Assembly: GCA_020002185.1 (NCBI GenBank)
Contig: CM034532.1
Location: 44,697,006 to 44,761,005 of the forward strand
Length of the DNA: 64,000 bases
Reading direction: 5' to 3'
Source of the DNA: Paraescarpia echinospica
Lineage: Eukaryota; Annelida; Polychaeta; Sabellida; Siboglinidae
Under the pieces are notes generated by a model. That model made no database searches, had not been told where the DNA came from, and saw only the letters and a list, made by a program, of their open reading frames with translations. Made by a program: the position numbers and the translations under genes. This document shows positions 53,129 through 64,000 of the stretch, in pieces. Numbering within the stretch: position 1 is the first letter of the stretch; each line of letters starts with the position of its first letter.

Positions 53129-54055
53129 TAGTATTCTAACCTAACATTGATACTTTGATCTCTAAAACAAAAATATGTTCCACTATGGGAACTCCCAAAA
53201 GGCAGTTGAGCCTGTAGTATGTGTTACACGGCCCGTGAACAAGTCAATGTTTAATTAAACCAATATTCTACAATAAAATAATTACTGCATAAAATTATTT
53301 TGTTCAATTATAGTTACCAGGTCTGACCATCTTCATAGCATTTCATGTGAAAAGTTTTAGCATCGGCAACGAATGTCATTTACATAATCTCTAATAGATA
53401 AATCAACAATACATTATTGTCACAAAAATAAATTGCTGTAACCTGGGTAGTTGAAATTACATTTATTTACTGAATTAACCACTCGAACATCATTCACATG
53501 TAGTAGATATTAAAAGTTACTGATGCATAAAGTAAACTAGTTTGTTCATCTAAACATTCATGCTACATGGGCACAAAGCATTTTAGCATTCTTGTAAATC
53601 AGTTATTTGTTTAAAAGAATGTTACACGTTTGTCATATTCACCATCTACTGTTGGGATATATCCTTTATATCAAATGATAGTTCATTATTAATTACACAT
53701 ACTTGTCTGGTGCTTTCTTGCATTGAATGCGTTCCAACAAATAGGCGCTACACACGCAAACATACACACATACATTCATTGTGGACGGAATGTTTTCACA
53801 AAATAGCATAAATAAATTAATGTAAATATAACAGACAACATTTGTTATAAATCACATCACGGATCATGCAATTAGTCGTGCAATAAATTAGTTAAAATCA
53901 GTCGAACCATAGCGAACCATTAATAATAGTTACAATTAAATATATGTGGAAAACAGGAGCTTCGGTTATTTAATTTTTCTATAGTCTAAATCAAATGTAA
54001 ACATGATCCCAATTAGTTCAGGAAAACAACCTGTTACAAAAAATGTAATTGACAT

Positions 54056-54113
54056 GCTATCATGGCTTGTAAGCTATCATGGCTTGTAAGCTATCATGGC
54101 TTGTAAGCTATCA
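54056..54113. repeat. 17-bp tandem repeat, 3.4 copies
   Basis: GCTATCATGGCTTGTAA repeated exactly three times, plus GCTATCA. Confidence 0.9.
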
Positions 54114-54428
54114 AATTGTTTTAAATTCAGAATGGCAATTTGATCTCCACATGCAAATTAACAGTTTACTTTCAACTTTCTGTTATTAACTACTGAAACA
54201 TGCCAAAATATTCAACCTGCATAAGTTATTAAAACTACATTTCTGTATTCACAGTAAAACCAATTTAAAACTATGTGTACAACCTTGCTTCAGTGGTAAT
54301 TAAAACTATACATGACGAATGAAATTTCATAAATCTGCTCTGCAGAATTTAAATAAAAAATTTGGACGGAAACGACAGACTTGAGAAGCAGTGCTGCCAC
54401 CAACCAGCCAAATCGCGTGCGTGGCATT

Positions 54429-57400
54429 CTAGATGGCAGTGTCACGAACTCGGACACCCCATATGCTGGTTCGACGGATGCCAGTGGTGGGGCGAGCAAT
54501 GCTTGAGAAGGGAAACTTGTTCACCTCGATGTTACACAGAACGTGTCTCAATTGAAGCAATGCCGACTCTTTGAGCATCCCAAAGACATCCAGTGCCAAC
54601 AGTGTAGGAATGTTGCCAAGCAATCTACAAATAAAGCAGCAAAACAAGGGCATTTACTTCTCTGTTCAATCAAACATTCACTGGGAAATTTATTGAGTCT
54701 TACAATTTTTTTTAACCAATGTTCTCCACGTACTTTATCATTCAAAGAGTATTCAAACATTCAGACTATTCCAGTTACCCCATAGTTTCCAAAACATGAG
54801 TATCCCTGCTACTTACTGAGTATTCCAGAATTTGCTATCAAGTATTCAAGTCCCAAAGAAGAAAGGCTACTTGGGAACAGGCATTAGTAAGATGGATTGT
54901 GGGGATATCTAAGAAGACAACTTACACATCCAAAACATATGTGCATGTAGGGTTGAACAGATCTGAGCACTAATACAAATTCTGATTACTAATATTACTA
55001 TAATGAACTAAAAAAAGATAGGACTGCAGTAATTCAGGCATAGGTTGAGAGGACCACGATGCAATCAAGAACACACGGAGGTTGCCATTGGATGGAAAAT
55101 ATACAACGAAACGGCAAATATGATAATATGAATGAGGGACATGGTGAGGAGACATTTAGAATGACATGATAAACACACCAAATATGAGTAGGACAAAGAA
55201 CTGCAATGACATTTTCTGTGTAGAAAGTAAGTTTATACTTCTTCAACTACACACACTGCATAAGTCATACTTTAAAATAAAACACAGAAACCGTGAGACC
55301 CCTTACGTCAATGACGATGGCATGATGCGGTAACATCGACTGAGTGCAATGTACTCTAGACCGTTCAGTGATGTGGCGATACACTCAACTGACGCACTTG
55401 TCAGCATTGTCGCATCACTCAGGTCAAGCTCCTTCAGGTGCGGACAACTGTTACACAGCTGCTGAATGTCTGAAGGAAGACACACACAACACTTAGTTAT
55501 ACATTTTGTGATGTTTCCTAGACTTTGATCTGCTTGGAAAAGGAATATTCTAAGAATTTCTTCCCTAAGTTAACATGGCCAGGTTGTCCCATTGTGTTTG
55601 CAGGCATCTTCTGCTTTCTTTCACACCCACAATGAAATAAAAGGGAATGCTACTGGGGGAAATAAAAACCTATCAGTGATTTATAAATGCTAAATGCATC
55701 TTAGTGAACTAATTGTGTGATGTTTGACAATAACTGTTATTGATATAAAATGTACTGGATAAACTTTGTTCCAGTACTCACATTATTCAGTGAAAACTTT
55801 TACAGAATTTTAGTAACACAACACATTTTGCGGTATGTTATAGTTTGGTGATGATTTTATTAATGTGTGACACAAGTCTGCGCTATTTCCAAGCAAGCTT
55901 TGCACAGATATTAAAAAGTTAACAAAGACATCTGCAATAGGTGGCATAATTTAACAAAATTTTACCAGACATATCCCTTTGGCTGCTGTTGCATCACTAC
56001 TTCAACTCAAACTCGGTTTTGCATATACTTGGATATTTCCCATTTGCAATATGCATGTATTGAGTGTTTGAAATATCAGGGTTGGCACGTTTTTCCCGCC
56101 CTGGGAAAAACCCTAAATATTGGTAAAAACCCGGATAACTGGGAAAAACCCTAAATATTGGTAAAAACCCGGATAACTGGGAAAAACTCAATAAAAGCTA
56201 CTGTACCTTCACCAGAATGAATTAATATATATTGTATGTATATAAATATATATATAATATATTCCACCAAACAGCCCCAGACATGGATGTCACACATGAT
56301 GCTAACTGACCAGTGCTTCAAGAACAAAATGCCTGACAGATTCAATGCGTATGTCTAGTCTGGTCCACAGATACTGGGGTACATGGCTTCCCAGTAGAGG
56401 ATCCCTGCAGACTACAAGTTCAAACATTAAGTTGCAGCTGATTTTGGGCTCATAGAGACAATGGCCACAACCGTTTGTAGGGCCTTAGCCAGTTAGCATG
56501 GTGTGGCTGGCAATGTCACAACTAATGTTTGCTGAAAGGGTGTAGTAGAACCTGTCCAGAGCTCAACATTTCCTATATTCCTTAAACAGATTGGCACCTG
56601 ACAATACTAGTCAGGCTGTCTGACTTCAGTCGCCATATTTCTTTAGCAGTACTTGGCCCTGTCTGTTGTGAAAGTGACAATTATATTTATTTACTAACTG
56701 ATGAATAACTCTTTCATCTCATTGACTTCATGCTTTAAACAAATACAAGGATACACCTAAACTAGTGACTAGTCAACCTGTTTACGTTAGATGGATATTA
56801 ACTATCTTTCTAAATGGACTAGGTTTAATTACAGGAACTAGCTAATGGTAATCTCAGTTATGGACTTATTCCCGGATAGTACCGGTAAATACCAGATTTA
56901 CCGGTAAATACAGGAATTTCCCACTGCCCTGTCTAAAACAGGTTTTTCCTGGGAATGTGCCAACCCTGTGAAATATGAAATGTATTATTGTAAGATATTC
57001 TGTGCATTTACGATTTTAAAAACTTAAAGTATAGACACTGGTACAGCCAGCCACTGAAGGACATGGGACAATACAGACGGAAACAAAGAGACAGACACAC
57101 ATACCCTCATCCAGTACAGATGTCCGGCATCCACTCAGGTTGAGTTTTGTGAGGTCAGTGGGTAAACAGATGACAAGATAAAGTACTGCGCCTCGAGTCA
57201 TGTCTGTCCAGCCAATATTGAGAGCGTCCAACCTGTGGTCAAGAAGATTGCTGTACTAATGACAACAAACTCTAACATCGTCCTAATTTATCTCTGTGTT
57301 CAGTGACAAAGAAATAAATAAACTTCAGTTACAGTTTGCTGCATATTAAATCTAATTGATTCAAATAAATGGAAACAAGGTCTGTTATACAGCACATATT

Positions 57401-60400
57401 TCCATATGAATATACAACATGATGGATTTAATTATCAGGGGCTTAGCCAGAGACCCATCTGCCAATCTTTGACTATCATTAGCACAACTGGTAGTGAAAC
57501 AAATCTAATGGATCAGTATTAAATAAATGGTCCATGCAACACTGGTTTGTCATTGAAAAACTAAATTGGCTGAGATTGATGCGATTGGCTTCATGCAAGC
57601 AGTTCGCGTGTTAAAAGGCATACTTTTGATTGATTCAAGACTGACAAAAAACTATTTCTGGCTAAGGGCCTGTTAATTATGTAACATTATTTAAAATACA
57701 TAATTTTGAAATATACTGCACTGTGTTGGATTATACACAAAATATTTAAAGAAACAATCTTTGACTTTTTCATTTCTAAGCAAACTCTGATTGATTTTTA
57801 TTACTGCCGATTCTAGAAATCTTTCCAGTACCCGGTTTTCTTTGACAATTTCACCAATTTGTTGACAATTAACTATAATTAAACTGATCATGTGTCCAAA
57901 CAACCAGAAAACAAACCTCTGTAAGTTGTTGCAGATCGGAACGAGTCCATTCTCCGTGATGCCAGAACACATACACAGATTGAGAACCTCCAAGTTGCAG
58001 TTCTGTCCAATGTACCTGTGACCAGACAAACTTGTCTCAATGTCGATTTCAATCTTACAAATGGCACGTGTCATACAACTCACTGCAAACGTTACATAAA
58101 ACGCTTTTATCCACAGCCAAAATGTTAATTATTAACTATAATACCACACTTGTTAGCTCAATCTTCAATTCAGTCTTCGTTTAATAATGTTATTTGAGTA
58201 CTGATTAGATTCATTAATTCTCATTTACAAAATTAGTTACTTGATTTAGCTAACCTCCCAATATAATTTTGTTTTTGAATGATGACAAATGATCACTGAG
58301 GGGTGATTGCGATGTCCCGAAAAAATGTATAACATTATATACGTGGGTGGTGGCTTGGATGTCACCATGTATCATGGGGAACAAAATTGCCATCTATCGA
58401 GTGTAATATATATAAATACATATTGACACTATTCTGGATATCAGAATGGAGCACTAATGATGGGTGTAGTAGCCCGCACACCGCAAAATGTGGTCGAGAC
58501 GCAACTGTCTCGACCGGTGCTTGGTGTGTGGTGTCTTTGAGACGTCTCAAGACCGTCTCGCAAACTGTCAACATCGCTTATTGCATATCTTCACACAACC
58601 CAAGTGAGCACATAATTGTTTCTGGGATTGGTGTTTCACTGTGTTCTTTCAAAACGAGCAAGAAAAACCCTGCTATTTTAGTTTTGCATTCGCTGTGTCA
58701 CACGAGTGCGCAACGACCCATCTTGCCTCGAGGTACATTCTCATCTCTTTGGTGTTTGGGCACATCACCTCGAGACTCGCAAGATATGTATCGAGACGAG
58801 ATGCTTGAGACGCGGTCAAGACGCATAGAAAACGTGTCTGAACCGCATCTCAAGTGAGTCTCCTTGGTGTGCGGGTTGCTTTATAGAGTATTGGCAACCA
58901 CGCCACAGCAACTTTTGGTTGTGGTTTTGGAAGCCATTTTGGATCACTCAAAATCGCATTGGCAGGGGGCAGACCACACCACACACTGGCAGGGGCCAGT
59001 CCACACCACACATTGGCAGCAGCCAGTCCACACCACGCATTGGGCCAGTCCACACCACACACTGGCAGGGGCCAGTCCACACCACGCACTGGGCCAGTCT
59101 ACACCACGCACTGGGCCAGTCTACACCACGCATTGGCAGGGGCCAGTCCACACCATGCACTGGGTCAGTCCACACCATGCACTGGCAGGGGGCCAATCTA
59201 CACCACGCACTGGGCCAGTCCACACCATGCAATGGGCCAGTCCACACCACGCATTGGCAGGGGGCCAGTCCACACCACGCATTGGCAGGGGGCCAGTCCA
59301 CACCACGCACTGGGCCAGTCTACACCACGCACTGGGCCAGTCTACACCACGCATTGGCAGGGGCCAGTCCACACCACGCACTGGGCCAGCCCACACCACG
59401 CACTGACAGGGGGCCAGTCCACACCATGCACTGGGCCAGTCCACACCATGCACTGGCAGGGGGCCAGTCCACACCACGCACTGGCAGGGGGCCAGTCCAC
59501 ACCACGCACTGGGCCAGTCCACACCATGCACTGGCAGGGGGCCAATCTACACCACGCACTGGGCCAGTCCACACCACGCATTGGGCCAGTCCACACCACG
59601 CATTGGCAGGGGGCCAGTCCACACCACCCATTGGCAGGGTGGACTGGCCACCACAGTCCACACCACACATTGGCAGGGGGCCAGTCCACACCACGCATTG
59701 GCAGGGGGCCAGGTTGCAGGTGACAGTTTGAACCAATAGGAAATACAACACATTCTTGGACATTGTCAACTTATGACACCATGCCTTACCTGCACACGTT
59801 GGTGTTGAGTTGACAGTTCTCAAGACTGAGTTTCCTCAGTAGATGACAAGATGAGAAGAGTTCGTCCAGACCATCTGAACTCAATGTTGCCATCGACAGG
59901 TCGAGATACTGCACCTTCGAGATCCTGCAGTCAACATTTGTATTAACAAATTTTGAGATACTGGATATTCCCGTATATATGAAATTTTTCCCATTGAAAT
60001 TTGTTGGAGATCAGTCATGTGTTGCCAATTATTGGGTCCATAAAAATTTTGATATTCAAAAATTACTAGCACCTAGAAAGATGTAGGTTTTGCTAAATAA
60101 AGAATTATAATTGTTCAGTCAATGCAACTTTTTAATAGTAGATGTTACATAATTACTGAAACTGCTTACAGACAATTGAATTAAACTATATAATGTCACC
60201 AAAAAAATTTGCATTAACTAGCAATGGCTACTAAACAGGCAAAACTGTTAATTCAATCTGATACTAGTTTAAAGGAAATAAAAACAAGGCATTAACAAAA
60301 ATCATGTGTACACAAAGTTTAACATTGTATGTAACATTTGAGAACATTAAAAAGAGAACGTGGTATCGTGACGTCACATATGACCCATACTTGCATACTG

Positions 60401-63400
60401 AATAAAATTGGATTCATGTGGAACCGTAAGATAACTGCTTGTTCCTCTATGATGACTAGTGTTTGTATTACATCGGAATATCGCACAATAACCCATGTTG
60501 ACACTTGTTTCGACCCAAAAGCTATCCTTGTAAACATGCTTTGAATGCATGGAATGGGTCGGCCTGATGTGAGTATTGTCACAAAGTGGTTTGTATAGAA
60601 TTTAATCAGGCTTTAGAACAGTGGTTTTGTATACAAGTATGGTTGATGGGATGGTGCTGCCATCTCTGGTATGCATTGTCGCGGAGGTATATGCTGGTGC
60701 CCTCTGGCAATTAAGGCGTGTAACGCTTTAACTGCCGACGAGTCAGATTTAATTAATTTCATTTGTAGCGTACACCACTAATTCTACGGTTAGGTATACC
60801 AAATTTGGTACCTGTAGAAATTATTTAACATGACTGGTAATATGGTGACCTGTCAAATTACTTATGTTGTGGTTATAAAAAGATTATATTATGAAGTTAT
60901 AAAAGTTGTTTACTGAAATGTAGGTGTGAAAAACACTAGGGTCACACGGAGCTTATGAATAGAGTGCGTGTTTTATTAAAATTATGAATTAATTCATGAG
61001 AGTTGGAATATACGATGAATATTGTGGTATCCGGATTGATACAGGGAATCCAGTGATATTAATTATGTAAGTAATTCACGTAAGTTAAAGATTGAATGAG
61101 CACTTATATACCCATACGTTTAGCTCGCAAAATCTATTTTAAACTCAGCGAGTTGAATGGATTGCTTCGAAGTGTGAATGGTTTCGGGAGCCAGTTTTTG
61201 AAGCGATTTTAATTTGTATTAAGTGTTGTAATTGGTCAGACTAACTTCCGGTCGTCAAGTTATATAAGGGCCGGACGGCCATTCGAACATTTGAGCAGAA
61301 GAAAGTGTTGCACTCTCGTCTCCAGGAATTGGGCTAAAACGTGTGTCCGCCCAATGCCTGTTGTAAATACAATTACTGATTAGTTGTGAGACGCTGCACT
61401 TCTCACGCGTTGAAGAAGACTGAGCGATAACCGACTGCAGTTCCGTTTTGATGTCATCTTCGAATGCAAGGCCGCCACCGTTTCGTCTGCTAGCTGTCGT
61501 AACACAGACTCCGTGACAGACCTAGACATCGTTGATGTCGTGACATCGTTTCCGTGTTGTCGCCTGGTGATTCGCGTGGGATCGACAAGGCAAATCTACC
61601 GTCTACTTGATCGCCCGAGCCGCCTGCTTTCATCTACGTGAATTCGTTTGCCGAACGCCGAGCAACTTTCGACTTCGTCCTGACATCTCGCTGAACGCGA
61701 CCGATGGCGATGCGTACGTAGACATTCGCACATCACGAGACATTCATTGGTTACAGTTCATAGACTTTACAATGGTGTATACCCGTCTTCATGTAAGTGA
61801 CCAGCTGTTTAAATTGTCTCCCATGTCATTTCGTATTTGGATGCATACTCGTTGAGTATAATGTATGGTGTTATAAATATAATGTCATAGCAGAGTAACG
61901 GTTGGTCAACTATCACTGAACCGCTTTTGTTTATTGTTGATGTATTAAATGGGAATGCCAGTTGGCTTCTCGTACATACATATCTGATGTCACGTTATGT
62001 CTCTCGTTCACTCCGAATCCTAGTGCACCTGAACCTATAACTTGCTATGTCAAATCGGGTACCGCCAATTTATTAATACTTACACTCGATTTTGTGACAA
62101 GTATGGGTCATATGTGACGTCCCATCTCGGCATCCCGAAAAGCGTGCCAAAAATATGCATATTCGAAAATGTCCGGCTGCACAGCATAAAATGAAGAATT
62201 TCTAATTCATTGATGTGTTTTGGTTTGGAGGACATGGAAATAGATCCTAAGAATAAGTGAAAACTCACCGTGGGAGAGTATCGTTTAAGTCTGTGAACAA
62301 TGGAGTGAATACCTAGGGTGGGTGGAGAAAGAGAGACAATATTAAACATTGATTAGCTTGTCGCCTCAGAAACGTAATTTTAATTACAAAATAATGCTAA
62401 CATAACATAAAAAATGCATTGTAAGCTGTTGTTGAAAACGGAAATGTTAACAGAACAATAATGACCAATGGAGATCTAACACAAGCGATCGTGTACCTAT
62501 ATTTAAGAAAGTAGTTTACGCTTTCATTTATCAACAAAACAAAATAATCCTGTGTACATGCATGCTGCTAGCATGTATTTGCAGGTCATTTGCAGTCACT
62601 AAGTTGCTATACATTTATATTAATGTATTCCATAGAAGCATGATAAGCTTATATACAGGGCTAGTATACAGTTGTATAGATATCAGACAAGCTCAGCTGC
62701 TTAATGTTCATGCAAATGCCACATCAATTTTGAAAGTTCCTCAGCATTTAGTAATGACTTGAGAACAGCTGAACAGGAAACAACAACTAAACAAAACAGT
62801 TAGATTAATAGGTGGTAAGCTGACAGATGGTAAGTTGACCTATAGTAAGCTGACTGATGGTAAGCTGATATATGTGGTAAGCTGACCAATGGTAAGCTAA
62901 CAGATGGTAAGCTGATATATGGTAAGCTGACCAATGGTAAGCTAACAGATGGTAAGCTGATCTATGGTAAGCTGACAGATGTTAAGCTGATAGTCATGTC
63001 TCATTTATCCGCTCTTCAATAATCCGGATGTTCTGTGGTCCACATGTTTTTGTTTAGGCACCATCTTGATACCATGTTAATTGCTCCGTTAATCCGTTTA
63101 TTCATGATTCCAGTTCCGCATGCTGTTTTGGGGAATCAAACGACCATTACCACTGTATTGTGCTTCAGATAACCACTATAGATCTCTAAAAAATCAGCAA
63201 TGCGGAGCGAAGCACTGACCACTTGATTTACTCACAAGGTCAGTGTTGTAACAAGTGGCGAAGTTGGCTCATGGACTTCAATCATCAGTGTGAATCCGAC
63301 TGGGAAATTAGCAGTGTTGATGTTTGACAGCATCATCCATAGCTTCAAAGCCCACTGCTGACCCGCCACTACTTGGAGTGTGTAGAAGACAGCCCCCCCC

Positions 63401-63926
63401 CCCAACCTAATGTGGACAACAACCAGTGCTTGGCTTCACAAAGCAAGACTGGAATGACGTCAGTCAGTCTACCATCCCTAACTGCTAATGCCATGTGGAC
63501 ATCCTTCCCACTGATGACCATGCAGCCACTACATAAAATGTACAATGTGTATAAAATGTAGCTTATATTCAAGAGAAGGTTGCTCCTATTAAAAGAAATG
63601 ATTACATGTAACAAGTTACACACTGTTTTATTCTTTCTCAATGACACACACTGTTTATTAATGAGTGATAAAAGGGTGCTTCACTAATCTGCACGTTTCG
63701 TTTATCTGGCCAAAACTCTTGGGAACCAAAGTGTGTAGATAAACGAGACATGACCGATAGATGGTCAGCTGACCGATAGATGGTAAGCTGACAGATGGTA
63801 AGCTGACTTACCTCAGCCTTTGTAAGTCTCATCACTGCCACGCCACGCGACAGAATTCGCCCCAACACGCCAGTCTTGATCACCTTGTTCGCAAGGTCAA
63901 GACGTCGCCATAACGTCTCGTCAAAA
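54429..63926 (-). CDS. SKP2: S-phase kinase-associated protein 2 (F-box/LRR protein), 3' seven exons only
   Basis: SKP2 is the substrate-recognition subunit of an SCF E3 ubiquitin ligase that targets cell-cycle inhibitors such as p27 (family knowledge). Exons in transcript order: 63812-63926, 62269-62312, 59790-59924, 57917-58015, 57105-57232, 55307-55469, 54429-54624. Phases agree and give about 292 codons to the TAG. The first visible exon opens with FDETLWRRLDLANK, which matches the residues just after the F-box in vertebrate SKP2. Leucine-rich repeats follow: KVQYLDLS, LRKLSLENCQL, LEVLNLCMCSGIT, LDALNIGW, LTKLNLSGC, LKELDLSDATML, LEYIALSRCYRIMPSSL and LLALDVFGML. The C-terminal tail SSIARPTTGIRRTSIWG matches the SKP2 tail. 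The 44-nt exon 62269-62312 supplies VFTPLFTDLNDTLP, in register with the vertebrate linker. The N-terminus and F-box must lie beyond position 64000. Confidence is high for SKP2 and slightly lower for the 44-nt exon. Confidence 0.93.
56077..56968. mobile_element. non-autonomous hAT-like element with perfect 8-bp TSD
   Basis: 12-bp TIRs CAGGGTTGGCAC at 56077-56088 and inverted at 56957-56968. TGAAATAT flanks both sides (56069-56076, 56969-56976). The left part holds a doubled 38-bp unit (CCCTAAATATTGG...). No transposase ORF in 892 bp. In the SKP2 intron between exons 57105-57232 and 55307-55469. Confidence 0.9.
57436..57672. mobile_element. hAT-like MITE with perfect 8-bp TSD
   Basis: The ends CAGGGGCTTAGCCAGAGA and CAGGCCCTTAGCCAGAAA (reverse complement of the right end) are inverted with few mismatches. 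TTAATTAT is repeated at 57428-57435 and 57673-57680. 237 bp, no ORF. In a SKP2 intron. Confidence 0.9.
58467..58883. mobile_element. 417-bp TIR element rich in GAGACG motifs
   Basis: Left end TAGTAGCCCGCACACC and right end TAAAGCAACCCGCACACC (reverse complement) share a 14-bp core. The interior has many GTCTCGA / GAGACG inverted motifs. No transposase ORF. In a SKP2 intron. Confidence 0.6.
58965..59715. repeat. 750-bp minisatellite in a SKP2 intron
   Basis: About 30 copies of two alternating units: GGGCCAGTCCACACCACGCA plus CT or TT (22-23 bp), and a longer version with GGCAGG before it (28-29 bp). It is stop-free over long stretches in several frames of both strands. It ends 75 bases from SKP2 exon 59790-59924. 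Confidence 0.95.
60370..60393 (+). repeat. left arm of a 24-nt exact inverted repeat
   Basis: This 24-mer, containing CACATATGACCCATACTTG, recurs as its exact complement at 62098-62121. Neighbouring bases do not match well. Confidence 0.7.
61250..61760 (+). promoter_or_regulatory. TATA-containing, CpG-richer island
   Basis: TATATAAG at 61261-61268 is followed by GGGCCGGACGGCC and ~450 bases clearly richer in C, G and CpG than the surroundings. CAT|GTAAGT near 61791 looks like a splice donor on the plus strand. This could be a solo LTR or an antisense promoter inside the SKP2 intron. No LTR boundaries were proven. Confidence 0.3.
62098..62121 (-). repeat. right arm of a 24-nt exact inverted repeat
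   Basis: Exact complement of 60370-60393, ~1.7 kb away. Lies ~150 bases beyond the donor of the 44-nt SKP2 exon. Confidence 0.7.
62811..62992. repeat. GGTAAGCTGACAGAT tandem array, left part
   Basis: About 12 imperfect copies of a 14-16 bp unit. The array stops at an element end and resumes at 63755-63808. Confidence 0.9.
62993..63754. mobile_element. 762-bp TIR element inserted within the tandem array
   Basis: Left end GTCATGTCTCATTTATC and the inverted right end GTCATGTCTCGTTTATC differ at one base in 17. A second internal half-site, AATCCGGATG / TTAATCCG, lies on the left side. No ORF of note. TA precedes the left end; the right flank does not show it directly. Confidence 0.65.
63755..63808. 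repeat. GGTAAGCTGACAGAT tandem array, right part
   Basis: Three to four copies running up to the splice donor of SKP2 exon 63812-63926, so the first intron bases on the minus strand (GTAAGTCAGCTTACC) look like array sequence. Confidence 0.85.
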
Positions 63927-64000
63927 CTACAATTCATGTAGACATTATCATTAAAAAATGCTTGACATTTTCTAAATTATAGAAATTGTACTTCTGAAGT

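Larger units (their letters stand above)
51944..54428. other. tail-to-tail intergenic region of KRI1 and SKP2
   Basis: Holds both 3' UTRs, a KRI1 poly(A) signal, a palindromic MITE (52904-53128) and a 17-bp tandem repeat (54056-54113). No further coding sequence seen. Several TTTATT motifs could end SKP2, but none stands out. Confidence 0.6.

Noticed and set aside
58965..59715. Possible CRISPR-like array
   Set aside because: Units are contiguous with no unique spacers, and the context is a eukaryotic intron.
58864..59823. Long ORFs on both strands (up to 270 codons)
   Set aside because: Translation of the 22-29 bp minisatellite inside a SKP2 intron; no family similarity and several frames open at once.
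61607..61855. 82-codon plus ORF as a protein-coding exon
   Set aside because: No recognisable motif; probably part of the non-coding island or a repeat. Kept only as a promoter-like finding.

Overview
This is nuclear DNA from an invertebrate animal. Three multi-exon genes with GT-AG introns can be rebuilt codon by codon, and they sit in AT-rich DNA full of SINEs, LINE remnants, MITEs and satellites. The mix of CR1/RTE-like LINE ends, tRNA-derived SINEs and large minisatellites would suit a mollusc or another lophotrochozoan. That placement is a weak inference, because no lineage-diagnostic gene is present.

Layout. (1) 1-11283 is gene-poor DNA with dispersed repeats, two TIR elements and a near-perfect hairpin. 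(2) 11284-33802, minus strand: complete 12-exon PIGG (GPI ethanolamine phosphate transferase 2 catalytic subunit), predicted 1017 aa. Its introns hold SINEs, LINE remnants, a pogo-like MITE, a 1.5-kb minisatellite and a ~3.6-kb element with long inverted ends around a decayed ORF with a cysteine-rich CXC-like tail. (3) 33803-35444 is the head-to-head gap between PIGG and KRI1; its PIGG-proximal part is GA/GACA/GGAC microsatellite. (4) 35445-51943, plus strand: complete 18-exon KRI1 (nucleolar 40S ribosome assembly factor), predicted 719 aa. (5) 51944-54428 is the tail-to-tail gap between KRI1 and SKP2. (6) 54429-63926, minus strand: the last seven exons of SKP2 (F-box/LRR adaptor of an SCF ubiquitin ligase). 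The F-box exons lie beyond the right edge.

The three genes do housekeeping work (GPI-anchor synthesis in the ER, ribosome biogenesis in the nucleolus, cell-cycle protein turnover). Nothing in the sequence ties them into one pathway; only PIGG and KRI1 may share a divergent promoter region.

The most unusual items are the inverted-end element at 15273-18889, a perfect-TSD hAT element and a perfect-TSD hAT MITE in SKP2 introns, a 68-nt near-perfect hairpin in a KRI1 intron, a 762-bp element splitting a satellite that runs up to a SKP2 splice donor, and a TATA-containing island inside a SKP2 intron.
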